Below, one piece after another: positions 51,057 to 59,010 of a stretch of DNA of 64,000 nt. Where the stretch lies: the NCBI RefSeq assembly GCF_018069565.1, contig NZ_JAGPNL010000003.1, positions 372,001 to 436,000 on the forward strand, in the 5' to 3' direction. Within the stretch, counting starts at the first letter, position 1; every line of letters starts with the position of its first letter. The position numbers and the translations under genes are program-made. The notes below the pieces were generated by a model. The model saw only the letters and a list, made by a program, of their open reading frames with translations, searched no databases and was not told the DNA's origin. Source of the DNA: Streptomyces tagetis (GTDB lineage: Bacteria > Actinomycetota > Actinomycetes > Streptomycetales > Streptomycetaceae).

Positions 51057-52063
51057 CAGCTCTCGGCCTCCCACTGCAGACGCCCCACGGCGTCCAGGAT
51101 GCGGTCCACACCGGGCAGGTGGTGGCGCTCCAGCATCGGCGGCGGATACGGGACGTCGAACCCGGCCACGCGCAGCACCGGCGCCTCCAGGTGGTGGAAG
51201 CAGCGCTCCGTGACCCGGGCCGCGATCTCGCCCCCGGGGCCGCCGAAGGCGTGCGCCTCGTGGACGACGACCGCGCGTCCGGTCCGCCGCACCGAGGCGC
51301 ACACCGTCTCGTCGTCGAACGGCACCAGCGAGCGCAGGTCGACGACTTCGAGGTCCCAGCCCTCGGCTCGGGCCGCCTCGGCGGCCTCCATGCAGACGGC
51401 GACCGAGGGCCCGTACGTGAGGAGCGTGGCGCTCCGGCCGGAGCGCCGCACCACCGCGCGGCCTATCGGCTCAACGGGCGAGGGCCGCTCGGGGTTCCAG
51501 GCGTCCTTCGACCAGTACAGCCGCTTGGGTTCGAGGAAGACGACCGGGTCGTCGGAGGCGATGGCGGCGCGCAGCAGCCCGTAGGCGTCGGCGACGGTCG
51601 CGGGCGTGACGACATGGAGCCCCGGAGTCGCCATGTAGTACGCCTCGGACGAGTCGCTGTGGTGCTCGACGCCGCCGATGCCGCCGCCGTAGGGGATGCG
51701 GATGGTCAGCGGCAGGGGCAGCGCGCCGCGGGTGCGGTTGCGCATCTTGGCGACGTGGCTGGCGAGCTGCTCGAACGCCGGGTAGGCGAAGGCGTCGAAC
51801 TGCATCTCCACGACCGGGCGCAGCCCGTACATCGCCATGCCGACGGCGGCGCCGAGGATGCCGGCCTCGGCGAGCGGGGTGTCGGCGCAGCGGTCCTCGC
51901 CGAACTCGGCGGCGAGCCCGTCGGTGATCCGGAAGACGCCGCCGAGGGTGCCGACGTCCTCGCCGAGGACGTGCACCGCGGGGTCGTCGGCCATGGCGTC
52001 GCGCAGCGCCCGGGTGAGGGCCTGCGCCATGGTGGCCGGCTTGGCGGCGACGGTCGTCGTCAT
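51056..52063 (-). CDS. bkdB: branched-chain 2-oxoacid dehydrogenase E1 beta subunit (operon 2)
   Basis: A 335-aa E1-beta with GEDVGTLGGVFRITDGLAAEFG, DTPLAEAGILGAAVGMAMYG, IPYGGGIGGVEHHSDSSEAYY and the transketolase C-domain. It is clearly related to, but well diverged from, the first copy: its N-terminus has TMAQALTRALRDAMADDP, and the C-terminus LERHHLPGVDRILDAVGRLQ. The ATG overlaps the E1-alpha stop (ATGA at 52060-52063), so translation is coupled. Confidence 0.94.
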   Translation of the reverse strand: MTTTVAAKPATMAQALTRALRDAMADDPAVHVLGEDVGTLGGVFRITDGLAAEFGEDRCADTPLAEAGILGAAVGMAMYGLRPVVEMQFDAFAYPAFEQLASHVAKMRNRTRGALPLPLTIRIPYGGGIGGVEHHSDSSEAYYMATPGLHVVTPATVADAYGLLRAAIASDDPVVFLEPKRLYWSKDAWNPERPSPVEPIGRAVVRRSGRSATLLTYGPSVAVCMEAAEAARAEGWDLEVVDLRSLVPFDDETVCASVRRTGRAVVVHEAHAFGGPGGEIAARVTERCFHHLEAPVLRVAGFDVPYPPPMLERHHLPGVDRILDAVGRLQWEAES

Positions 52064-53247
52064 CGGGGTCCTTCCGTGATCACGGCGGTCTCGGTGGTCT
52101 CGGCGGCCTGGGCGGCCTCGACGGCTTCGGCCTCGGCCGCCAGCTCCGCCCGCAGCAGGTCCCGCTGCTCGCGCAGGTGCGGGGTCGGCTCGGCGTAGAC
52201 GTGCGCGAACAGGTCCATCGGGTCCAGGCGCGCGTCCTCGTTCATCCGCGCGCGCAGGTCGGCGGCCATCGTCTCGGCGTCCTCGCGCGCGGTCCGCACG
52301 GCGTCCTCGGTGAGCAGCCCGCGCCGGGTCAGCTCCTCCTCCAGCAGGGCGATCGGGTCGTGCCGGCGCCAGGTCTCGACCTCCTCGTCGCCCCGGTAGC
52401 GGGTGGCGTCGTCGGCGTTGGTGTGGGCGTCGACGCGGTAGGTCAGCGCCTCGACCAGGGTGGGGCCGCCGCCCGCGCGCGCGTGGCGCACGGCGTCGGC
52501 GAGGACCTCGTGCACGGCGACGGCGTCATTGCCGTCGACCAGGCGGCCGGGCATCCCGTAGCCGACGGCCTTGTGGGCCAGCGAGGGGGCCGCGGTCTGC
52601 TTGGCGAGCGGGACGGAGATGGCGAAGCCGTTGTTCTGCACGAGGAAGACGACCGGGGCCTGCCAGACGGCCGCGAAGTTCAGCGCCTCGTGGAAGTCGC
52701 CCTCGCTGGTGCCGCCGTCGCCGACCATGGCGAGCGCGACCACGTCGTCGCCCTGGAGGCGGGCCGCGTGCGCGAGGCCGACGGCGTGCGGAAGCTGGGT
52801 GGCGAGCGGCGTGGACAGGGGGGCCACCCGGTGTTCACGGGGGTCGTAGCCGGTGTGCCAGTCGCCGCGCAGCAGGGTGAGGGCCTCGACGGGGTCGACG
52901 CCGCGGGCGATGACGGCGAGGGTGTCGCGGTAGCTCGGGAAGAGCCAGTCCCGCTCGCCCAGGACGAGGGCGGCGGCGATCTCGCACGCCTCCTGGCCGG
53001 TGCTGGACGGGTAGACGGCGAGCCGGCCCTGCTTGGTGAGGGCGGTGGCCTGCGCGTTGTACCGCCGGCCCTTGACCAGCTCCGCGTGGAGCCGGAGCAG
53101 CAGCGCGGGGTCGGCCCCGGCGGCGGCGTCGGTCCCCAGGACGCGGTGGGGTTCCGCGTCGGGCAGCAGGGGCGCGGGATCGGTACGGGGCTGCCAGGCG
53201 GGCGGCGGTGTGGGCCGGTAGGCGCCCCGCTGCTCCATGACCGTCAT
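52060..53247 (-). CDS. bkdA: branched-chain 2-oxoacid dehydrogenase E1 alpha subunit (operon 2)
   Basis: A 395-aa ThDP-binding subunit. Cofactor motif GDGGTSEGDFHEALNFAAVW ending FLVQNNGFAISV, preceded by STGQEACEIAAALVLGERDWLFPSYRD and followed by RVDAHTNADDATRYR. It lacks the basic tail of the first copy. GGAGG sits 8 nt before the ATG at 53247; upstream in-frame codons have no support. An Ala/Glu-rich C-terminal tail (AELAAEAEAVEAAQAAETTE) is unusual. First gene of the operon, divergent from an Lrp-type regulator. Confidence 0.94.
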   Translation of the reverse strand: MTVMEQRGAYRPTPPPAWQPRTDPAPLLPDAEPHRVLGTDAAAGADPALLLRLHAELVKGRRYNAQATALTKQGRLAVYPSSTGQEACEIAAALVLGERDWLFPSYRDTLAVIARGVDPVEALTLLRGDWHTGYDPREHRVAPLSTPLATQLPHAVGLAHAARLQGDDVVALAMVGDGGTSEGDFHEALNFAAVWQAPVVFLVQNNGFAISVPLAKQTAAPSLAHKAVGYGMPGRLVDGNDAVAVHEVLADAVRHARAGGGPTLVEALTYRVDAHTNADDATRYRGDEEVETWRRHDPIALLEEELTRRGLLTEDAVRTAREDAETMAADLRARMNEDARLDPMDLFAHVYAEPTPHLREQRDLLRAELAAEAEAVEAAQAAETTETAVITEGPR

Positions 53248-53306
53248 GACGGCACCTCCTCGTGGGAGCGGCTTCGGGCTCGCCACGGGTGTGACGGGCC
53301 TCACCT

Positions 53307-53320
53307 ACCGATTGTTCGGT
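53307..53320. promoter_or_regulatory. TetR-type box ACCGATTGTTCGGT upstream of bkdA2
   Basis: Perfect ACCGA/TCGGT arms around TTGT, 60 bp before the bkdA2 start. It matches the paaN-dehydrogenase operator at 56103-56116 in 13 of 14 positions. It may be bound by the TetR regulator encoded at 53937. Confidence 0.6.
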
Positions 53321-53350
53321 CGCCGGTGCATTTTGGCTACAGGCGGCCCC

Positions 53351-53382
53351 AGGCTGTGGACAATCGGTTCTCCACAGCCTGT
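53351..53382. promoter_or_regulatory. 11-bp inverted repeat with DnaA-box-like cores, bkdA2-lrp gap
   Basis: CAGGCTGTGGA and TCCACAGCCTG are perfect inverted arms around a 10-bp spacer. The left side contains TGTGGACAA (53356-53364), the exact complement of the Streptomyces DnaA box TTGTCCACA; the right side has TTCTCCACA, one mismatch. It could be the Lrp operator, a DnaA site or both. Confidence 0.55.
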
Positions 53383-53421
53383 GATGGACGCAGTACGTCC
53401 ATGGTAGGAAGGCGGGGGGAC

Positions 53422-53922
53422 ATGGCATCTGAACAAATGGCCGAGCGCCCGGAGGAGTCCGGCGCCCCGCCGCCCCCGCGCCCGCTCGACGCGGTGGACC
53501 ACGACATCCTGCGCATGCTCCGCGCGGACGGCCGCGCCTCGGTCCGCTCGGTCGCCGAACGGGTGCACGTCTCGCGCGCCAACGCCTACGCGCGCATCAA
53601 CCGGCTCGTCGAGGACGGCGTCATCCGCGGCTTCGGCGCCCGCGTGGACCACGAGCGGGCGGGCCAGGGCACCTCGGCCTACATCACGCTGAAGATCGTC
53701 CAGAATTCCTGGCGCACGGTGCGCGAGCAGCTCAGGCAGCTCCCCGGCGCCTCCCACATCGCCCTGCTGGGCGGTGACTTCGACGTCCTGCTGCTGGTGC
53801 ACACGCAGGACAACCGCGCCCTGCGCGAGCTGGTGCTCACCCGCATCCAGGCGATACCGCAGGTGCTCAGCACCCGCACGCTCCTGGTGTTCGAGACGGA
53901 GGACCTGGAGCCGCAGGGCTGA
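53422..53922 (+). CDS. Lrp/AsnC family transcriptional regulator
   Basis: A 166-aa feast/famine regulator. HTH at residues 22-75 (LDAVDHDILRMLRADGRASVRSVAERVHVSRANAYARINRLVEDGVI) and RAM effector domain at 85-160 (GTSAYITLKIVQNSWRTVREQLRQLPGASHIALLGGDFDVLLLVH). It resembles BkdR-type proteins that sense branched-chain amino acids and control the adjacent bkd operon; the divergent arrangement supports this. GGGGGGA precedes the ATG at 53422; a second in-frame ATG at 53401 exists. Confidence 0.92.
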   Translation: MASEQMAERPEESGAPPPPRPLDAVDHDILRMLRADGRASVRSVAERVHVSRANAYARINRLVEDGVIRGFGARVDHERAGQGTSAYITLKIVQNSWRTVREQLRQLPGASHIALLGGDFDVLLLVHTQDNRALRELVLTRIQAIPQVLSTRTLLVFETEDLEPQG

Positions 53923-53936
53923 GCCTGCGCGGCGGG

Positions 53937-54533
53937 TCAGGCCGTCCGGTCGCCGCGGAGTCCGCCGAAGACCAGCCGCGCGACGGCGTCGGCCACCTCG
54001 CGGGCGCCCGCGCCGCGGCCGTCGGGCCGGTACCACTCGACAATCGAGTTGATCATGCCGAAGACCAGCCGGGTGGCGAGCCGCGGCTCCACGTCGCCGC
54101 GTACGTCCCCCTCGGCCGCCGCGGCCTTCATCAGAGCGGCGACCCGGTGGTCGAACTCGCGCCGCCGCTCCAGCGCCCACCGCTCGGTGCCGGTGTTGCC
54201 CCGCACCCTCAGCAGCAGCGTCACGTAGGGCAGTTCGGCCAGCAGCACCTCGACCATGCGCCGCACGACGTGCTCCAGGCGCTCGGCGGCGCTGCCCTCG
54301 CGCGCGTGCTCCTCGTCGAGGATGCCGAAGAGGCCGTCCAGGGCGCGGCTGACGGCGCGTCGCAGCAGCTCCTCCTTGCCGGAGACGTGGTGGTAGATCG
54401 ACGACTTGGAGATGCCGGCGGCCTTGGAGAGGTGCTCCATGGAGGTGCCGTCGTAGCCGCGTTCGTTGAAGACCCGGACGGCGACGGAGAGCAGCGTCTC
54501 GGGCGTGTACGTGTCGCGCTTGGCGGTGGTCAT
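53937..54533 (-). CDS. TetR family regulator
   Basis: A 198-aa repressor. HTH at residues 10-55 (TPETLLSVAVRVFNERGYDGTSMEHLSKAAGISKSSIYHHVSGKEELLRRAV), helical ligand domain with RLVFGMINSIVEWYRPDGRG near the C-terminus, a pattern seen in PaaR/FadR-like regulators of phenylacetate and acyl-CoA genes. The ATG overlaps the stop of the 3-hydroxyacyl-CoA dehydrogenase gene (ATGA), so both come from one transcript. The palindromes at 56099 and 53307 are its likely operators, which would make it autoregulated and also a controller of paaN and bkd operon 2; this is inference. Confidence 0.92.
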   Translation of the reverse strand: MTTAKRDTYTPETLLSVAVRVFNERGYDGTSMEHLSKAAGISKSSIYHHVSGKEELLRRAVSRALDGLFGILDEEHAREGSAAERLEHVVRRMVEVLLAELPYVTLLLRVRGNTGTERWALERRREFDHRVAALMKAAAAEGDVRGDVEPRLATRLVFGMINSIVEWYRPDGRGAGAREVADAVARLVFGGLRGDRTA

Positions 54534-56047
54534 GGGGAACTGCCCTCCGTTGCGTCGCAGGCGTGTGCGTGGCGGTGGAGCGCGAGGGACGGGACGCAGC
54601 GCCCCGCGGGGTCGCGCCGGTGCACCTCGGTGAGCAGGGCGTGGGCCCATCGGCGGCCGAGCCGGTCGCCCCACGCGAAGGGACCGAGCGGGTAGTTGAC
54701 GCCGAGGCGCATCGCCGTGTCGACGTCCTCGCGCGTGGCGACGCCCTGGGCGACGGCGTCGTGCGCCAGGTCGACGATCCGGGCGACCGTACGGGCGACG
54801 ATCATGCCCGGGACGTCGCCGACGACGCTGACCTCCTTGCCGAGCGCCTGGAACAGGCCGGTGGCCTCGGCCAGGGTGCGCGGCGCGGCGCCCGGCCGGC
54901 CGGCCAGGGCGATCCGGCCGGCCGCGCGGTAGTCGAGCGCCAGGTCGAACTGGACGGCGTCCCCGAGTTCGGCCGAGGTGCGCCCGTCGGCGAGCCGGAG
55001 CCGGCCCCCGCCGGGCAGGAGCAGCGCGCCCGCCCCCTCCGTTCCGCCCTCGCGGACCTCGATCCCGGCCTCCCGGAGCAGTCCGGGCAGGTCGGCGGCG
55101 GGGCCCAGGTCGCCGGTGACGACGACGTGCGCGGGCGGGTCCGCCGGCGCGGCGGTGTGCGGTGCCGGGCGCTCGGCGCCCTCCCCGTACGCGTACCAGC
55201 CCCGGCCGCTCTTGCGGCCGAGCCGGCCGGACTCGACCAGCCGGCGCTGGGCGAGGGACGGCGTGAACCGCGCGTCCCGGAAGAAGGAGCGCCACACGGA
55301 GTGCGTGACGGACTCGTTGACGTCCTGCCCGATCAGGTCGGTCAGCTCGAAGGCGCCCATCCGGAAGCCGCCCGACTCGCGCAGCACGGCGTCCACGGTG
55401 GCCGGGTCGGCGCCGCGCGCCTCGTACACCGCGAACGCCTCGGCGTAGAAGGGCCGGGCGATGCGGTTGACGATGAAGCCGGGCGTGTCCGCGCAGTACA
55501 CGGGGGTCTTGCCCCAGGCGCGGGCCGTCTCGTACGCGCGCGTGGCCGCCGCCGGGGCGGTGGCGAAGCCGGAGACCACCTCGACCAGCGGGAGCAGCGG
55601 CGCCGGGTTGAAGAAGTGCAGGCCGACGAAGCGCTCCGGCCCGTCGAGGGCCCCGCCGACGGCGGTGACCGACAGGGAGGAGGTGTTGGTGGCGAGCAGG
55701 CACCCCTCGCCGACGACGGACTCCAGCGCGCGCAGCAGCTCCTGCTTGGCGTCGAGCCGCTCCACGACGGCCTCGACGACCAGACCGCAGCCGGCCAGCT
55801 CCGCGAGGCTCCCGGCGGGCGCCAGACGGGCACGCGCCGCGTCCCGCTCGGCGCCGCCGAGCCGCCCCTTCTCGACGAGCCGGTCGAGCCGGGCGCCGAT
55901 CGCCTCGGCCGCCTGGCCGGCCCGCCCGGGGACGGCGTCGTGGAGCCGCACGGGATGCCCCGCGACCAGCGCCACCTGGGCGATCCCCTGCCCCATGGTG
56001 CCGGTGCCGACCACGCCCACGGGGCTGTCGAGGTCGAGTGCTGTCAT
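54530..56047 (-). CDS. 3-hydroxyacyl-CoA dehydrogenase, two-domain (PaaH-like)
   Basis: A 505-aa NAD-dependent enzyme. Rossmann motif GVVGTGTMGQGIAQVALVAGH, then the catalytic region NTSSLSVTAVGG and FVGLHFFNPAPLLPLVEVV with the active-site His. The first C-terminal 3HCDH domain (about 190-285, DTPGFIVNRIARPFYAEAF) is followed by a middle linker and a second 3HCDH half-domain (about 400-480, VPGMIVARTVARIVDLAHDAVAQGVAT). Such long forms act in phenylacetate or beta-oxidation pathways. GGAGG lies 8 nt before the ATG. First gene of an operon with tetR. Confidence 0.93.
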   Translation of the reverse strand: MTALDLDSPVGVVGTGTMGQGIAQVALVAGHPVRLHDAVPGRAGQAAEAIGARLDRLVEKGRLGGAERDAARARLAPAGSLAELAGCGLVVEAVVERLDAKQELLRALESVVGEGCLLATNTSSLSVTAVGGALDGPERFVGLHFFNPAPLLPLVEVVSGFATAPAAATRAYETARAWGKTPVYCADTPGFIVNRIARPFYAEAFAVYEARGADPATVDAVLRESGGFRMGAFELTDLIGQDVNESVTHSVWRSFFRDARFTPSLAQRRLVESGRLGRKSGRGWYAYGEGAERPAPHTAAPADPPAHVVVTGDLGPAADLPGLLREAGIEVREGGTEGAGALLLPGGGRLRLADGRTSAELGDAVQFDLALDYRAAGRIALAGRPGAAPRTLAEATGLFQALGKEVSVVGDVPGMIVARTVARIVDLAHDAVAQGVATREDVDTAMRLGVNYPLGPFAWGDRLGRRWAHALLTEVHRRDPAGRCVPSLALHRHAHACDATEGSSP

Positions 56048-56098
56048 GGCGGAATCCTCCCCCACGGGGTTTTCCACAGAAGCGGCGGACCCCCTTGT

Positions 56099-56116
56099 AC
56101 CGACCGATCGTTCGGT
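56099..56116. promoter_or_regulatory. TetR operator between the dehydrogenase operon and paaN
   Basis: ACCGACCGATCGTTCGGT is an 18-bp palindrome with one mismatched pair. Its right part, ACCGATCGTTCGGT (56103-56116), recurs with one change at 53307. It is 52 bp before the dehydrogenase ATG and about 175 bp before paaN, a typical position for a divergent TetR-controlled promoter. Confidence 0.72.
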
Positions 56117-56291
56117 TACTCTAGCCCTGTCCGCCCGTTCCTGCCCAGGCCGTGCCGGGTCGTGGACACCGTGAACACCGTGGAGGCTGTGAACACGGTG
56201 CCCGCGGTGAGCCCGGCGACCGCGCGCGGACCCACGGCGTACGCAGCCCGCACCGCCCCGACGCAGAGCCGAGACGAGGAGTTGGTCCCGC

Positions 56292-57983
56292 ATGGCCGCC
56301 GCACTCACCGCGCCCGAGCTGACCGCCCAGCACCGGTCCACCCTCGACCGGGCGCTGGAGACGATCCGCACGCGCGCGTACTGGTCCCCCCACCCCGAAC
56401 ACCCCAAGGCGTACGGGGAGGGCGGCAGCCTCGACCTCGCGGCGGGCAAGGCCGCCTTCGACGCGCTGCTCGGCACCCGCCTCGACCTCGGCCAGCCCGG
56501 CACCGACGACTGGGTGGGCGGCGAGGTCTCCCCGTACGGCGTCGAGCTGGGCGTGACCTACCCGCACGCGGACGTCGACGTGCTGCTGCCCGCCATGCTG
56601 GCCGGCCGGCGGGCCTGGCGGGACGCGGGCCCCGAGCTGCGCGCGATGGTCTGCCTGGAGATCCTGCGGCGGATCGCGGACCGGACGCACGAGTTCGCGC
56701 ACGCGGTCATGCACACCTCGGGACAGGCGTTCATGATGGCGTTCCAGGCGGGCGGCCCGCACGCCCAGGACCGCGGCCTGGAGGCGGTGGCGTACGCCTA
56801 CGCGGAGCAGGTCCGCACCCCCCGGACGGCCGAGTGGACCAAGCCGCAGGGCAAGCGGGACCCGCTCGTGCTCACCAAGGAGTTCACGGCGGTCCCGCGC
56901 GGCATCGGCCTGGTCGTCGGCTGCAACACCTTCCCGACGTGGAACGGCTACCCGGGCCTCTTCGCCTCCCTGGCCACCGGCAACGCCGTCCTGGTCAAGC
57001 CGCACCCGCGGGCGGTGCTGCCGCTCGCGCTCACCGTGCGCATCGCGCGCGAGGTGCTCGGCGAGGCGGGCTTCGACCCCAACCTGGTCGCGCTCGCCGC
57101 CGAGCGGCCCGGCGAGGGCATCGCCAGGACGCTCGCCACCCGCCCGGAGATCCGGATCATCGACTACACCGGGTCCACCGAGTTCGGCGACTGGCTGGAG
57201 GCCCACGCCCGCCAGGCCCAGGTGTACACGGAGAAGGCCGGCGTCAACACGGTGATCGTGGAGTCGACCGGGAACTACCGGGGCATGCTCGCCAACCTGG
57301 CGTTCTCCCTCTCGCTCTACAGCGGCCAGATGTGCACCACCCCGCAGAACCTGCTGGTCCCCCGCGACGGCATCGCCACCGACCAGGGCCCGAAGAGCTT
57401 CGACGAGGTCGCCGCCGACCTCGCCGCGGCGGTGGACAAACTGCTCGGCGACGACGCCCGCGCCACTGGAATCCTCGGCGCGATCGTCAACCCCGGCGTG
57501 AGGCAGCGCCTGGAGGACGCCGCCGGTCTCGGCGAGGTCGCCCTCGCCTCCCGCGCGATCGTCCACCCGGAGTTCCCGGACGCCACCGTGCGCTCCCCGC
57601 TCATCGTCAAGCTGGACAGCGCCAAGCCGGCGGACGAGGCGGCCTGCGCCACCGAGTGCTTCGGCCCGGTCTCCTTCCTCGTCGCCGTCGACTCCGCCGA
57701 GCACGCGGTGGAGCTGCTGCGCCGCAGCGTCCGGGAGCAGGGCGCGATGACCGTCGGCGCCTACACCACCGACGCCGGGGTCGAGGAGGCGGTGCGCGAG
57801 GCGTGCCTGGACGAGGCGGCCCAGCTCTCGCTGAACCTCACCGGCGGGGTGTACGTCAACCAGACGGCCGCCTTCTCCGACTTCCACGGCTCGGGCGGCA
57901 ACCCGGCGGCCAACGCGGCCCTGTGCGACGGCGCGTTCGTCGCGGACCGCTTCCGGATGGTGGAGATCCGCCGGGAGGCGTAG
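56292..57983 (+). CDS. paaN: phenylacetic acid degradation protein PaaN (aldehyde dehydrogenase family)
   Basis: A 563-aa ALDH-like protein of the PaaN family. Coenzyme region GIGLVVGCNTFPTWNGYPGLFASLATGNAVLVKPHPRA (strand-helix with Lys), IIDYTGSTEFGDWLEA, general base Glu in VYTEKAGVN, catalytic Cys in YSGQMCTTPQNLLVP, and the C-terminal ECFGPVSFLVAVD and FSDFHGSGGNPAANAA. It probably oxidises the ring-opened semialdehyde of phenylacetate catabolism, although no paaABCDE or paaZ hydratase is in the window. GACGAGGAG is upstream of the ATG at 56292. It is divergent from the dehydrogenase/tetR operon. Confidence 0.9.
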   Translation: MAAALTAPELTAQHRSTLDRALETIRTRAYWSPHPEHPKAYGEGGSLDLAAGKAAFDALLGTRLDLGQPGTDDWVGGEVSPYGVELGVTYPHADVDVLLPAMLAGRRAWRDAGPELRAMVCLEILRRIADRTHEFAHAVMHTSGQAFMMAFQAGGPHAQDRGLEAVAYAYAEQVRTPRTAEWTKPQGKRDPLVLTKEFTAVPRGIGLVVGCNTFPTWNGYPGLFASLATGNAVLVKPHPRAVLPLALTVRIAREVLGEAGFDPNLVALAAERPGEGIARTLATRPEIRIIDYTGSTEFGDWLEAHARQAQVYTEKAGVNTVIVESTGNYRGMLANLAFSLSLYSGQMCTTPQNLLVPRDGIATDQGPKSFDEVAADLAAAVDKLLGDDARATGILGAIVNPGVRQRLEDAAGLGEVALASRAIVHPEFPDATVRSPLIVKLDSAKPADEAACATECFGPVSFLVAVDSAEHAVELLRRSVREQGAMTVGAYTTDAGVEEAVREACLDEAAQLSLNLTGGVYVNQTAAFSDFHGSGGNPAANAALCDGAFVADRFRMVEIRREA

Positions 57984-58090
57984 GCACCCCCGGGCAGGAC
58001 GCCCAGGGCGCCGTGGCGGTCCGGTGGCACGACGGCGGGGCGCCTGAGGGCACACCGGCCCGGTGCGCACCGGGTACGGGCGCCAGGACG

Positions 58091-58149
58091 GCACAGCGGC
58101 ACCGTGGCACAGCGGCACCGTGGCACGCCGGCACCGTGGCACGCCGGTC
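58091..58149. repeat. 16-bp tandem repeats between paaN and the methyltransferase gene
   Basis: Three full copies of a 16-bp unit (GCACAGCGGCACCGTG twice, then GCACGCCGGCACCGTG) and a partial fourth, in the non-coding gap 57984-58170 between convergent genes. Confidence 0.75.
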
Positions 58150-58170
58150 ACGGCCCGTCGTGCCGCCCGT

Positions 58171-59010
58171 TCACCCGCCCTGGGCCGGAGCGCCCGGCAC
58201 GGGGCGGGCGGCCACGGCGGGCCCCCCGCCGGGGCCGTCCACGGCGCTTCCCGGAGGGCCGCCGGCCGTGGCGCTCCAGTGGTAGAGGGCCATGGCGACA
58301 CTGGTCGCCAGGTTGTAGCTGGAGACCTGCGGGCGCATCGGCAGCGCCACCAGATGGTCGGCCCGCGCGCGCAGCTCGGGCGTGAGGCCGCTGCGCTCCG
58401 AGCCGAAGGCCAGCAGCGCGTCGTCCGGCAGGAGGGTCCCCCGGATGTCCTCGCCCTCCGGGTCGAGCGCGAAGACCGGGCCCGGCGGCAGCTCCGCCGC
58501 GGTCAGCCGTTCCACGACCGTCGCGTAGTGCAGCCCCGCCCCGCCGCGCACCACCGTGGGGTGCCAGGGGTCGAGGGTGCCCGTGGTGACCACGCCGGTC
58601 GCGCCGAAACCGGCGGCGAGCCGGATCACGGCCCCCGCGTTGCCGAGGTTGCGCGGCTGGTCGAGGACGACGACGGGCGCGGTGCGCGGCAGCGCCGCCA
58701 GCCTCCGCAGCCCCTCCTCGCGCGCCGGGCGCACGGCCAGCGCGGCCACCGCGGTCGGGTGCGGACGCGGCACCAGCGCGGCGTACGCGTCCCGGTCCAC
58801 CGGCACCAGCAGCCCGTCCAGGGCGTCCCGTACGTCCGGCGCCAGCTCGTCGGCGAGGGCCAGGGCGCCCGCGCGGTCGGCGGTGACCGCCACGGGGACC
58901 TCGGCGCCGAAGCGCAGCGCGTGCTTGAGGGCGTGGAAGCCGTCCAGCAGCACGCAGCGGCCGGCGTGGCCGCGCCAGGCGGCCAGGGCCTCGGAGGCGG
59001 GGTCGGTCAT
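58171..59010 (-). CDS. TrmH/SpoU family RNA methyltransferase
   Basis: A 279-aa SPOUT-fold methyltransferase that 2'-O-methylates tRNA or rRNA. Motif 1 LDQPRNLGNAGAVIRLA, motif 2 LLAFGSERSGLTPELRARADHLVALPM and motif 3 SSYNLATSVAMALYHW make the trefoil knot and the AdoMet site. The N-terminal domain (about 1-110) is a substrate-binding region with HALKHALRFGAEV. A disordered Gly/Pro tail (about 245-279) is extra. Its ATG overlaps the stop of the HTTM gene (59007-59010), so it is the third gene of an operon with no obvious functional link to its partners. Confidence 0.9.
   Translation of the reverse strand: MTDPASEALAAWRGHAGRCVLLDGFHALKHALRFGAEVPVAVTADRAGALALADELAPDVRDALDGLLVPVDRDAYAALVPRPHPTAVAALAVRPAREEGLRRLAALPRTAPVVVLDQPRNLGNAGAVIRLAAGFGATGVVTTGTLDPWHPTVVRGGAGLHYATVVERLTAAELPPGPVFALDPEGEDIRGTLLPDDALLAFGSERSGLTPELRARADHLVALPMRPQVSSYNLATSVAMALYHWSATAGGPPGSAVDGPGGGPAVAARPVPGAPAQGG

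Noticed and set aside
53351..53382. Part of oriC
   Set aside because: Only one exact and one near DnaA box are present; oriC has a dense cluster next to dnaA and dnaN, which are not in the window.
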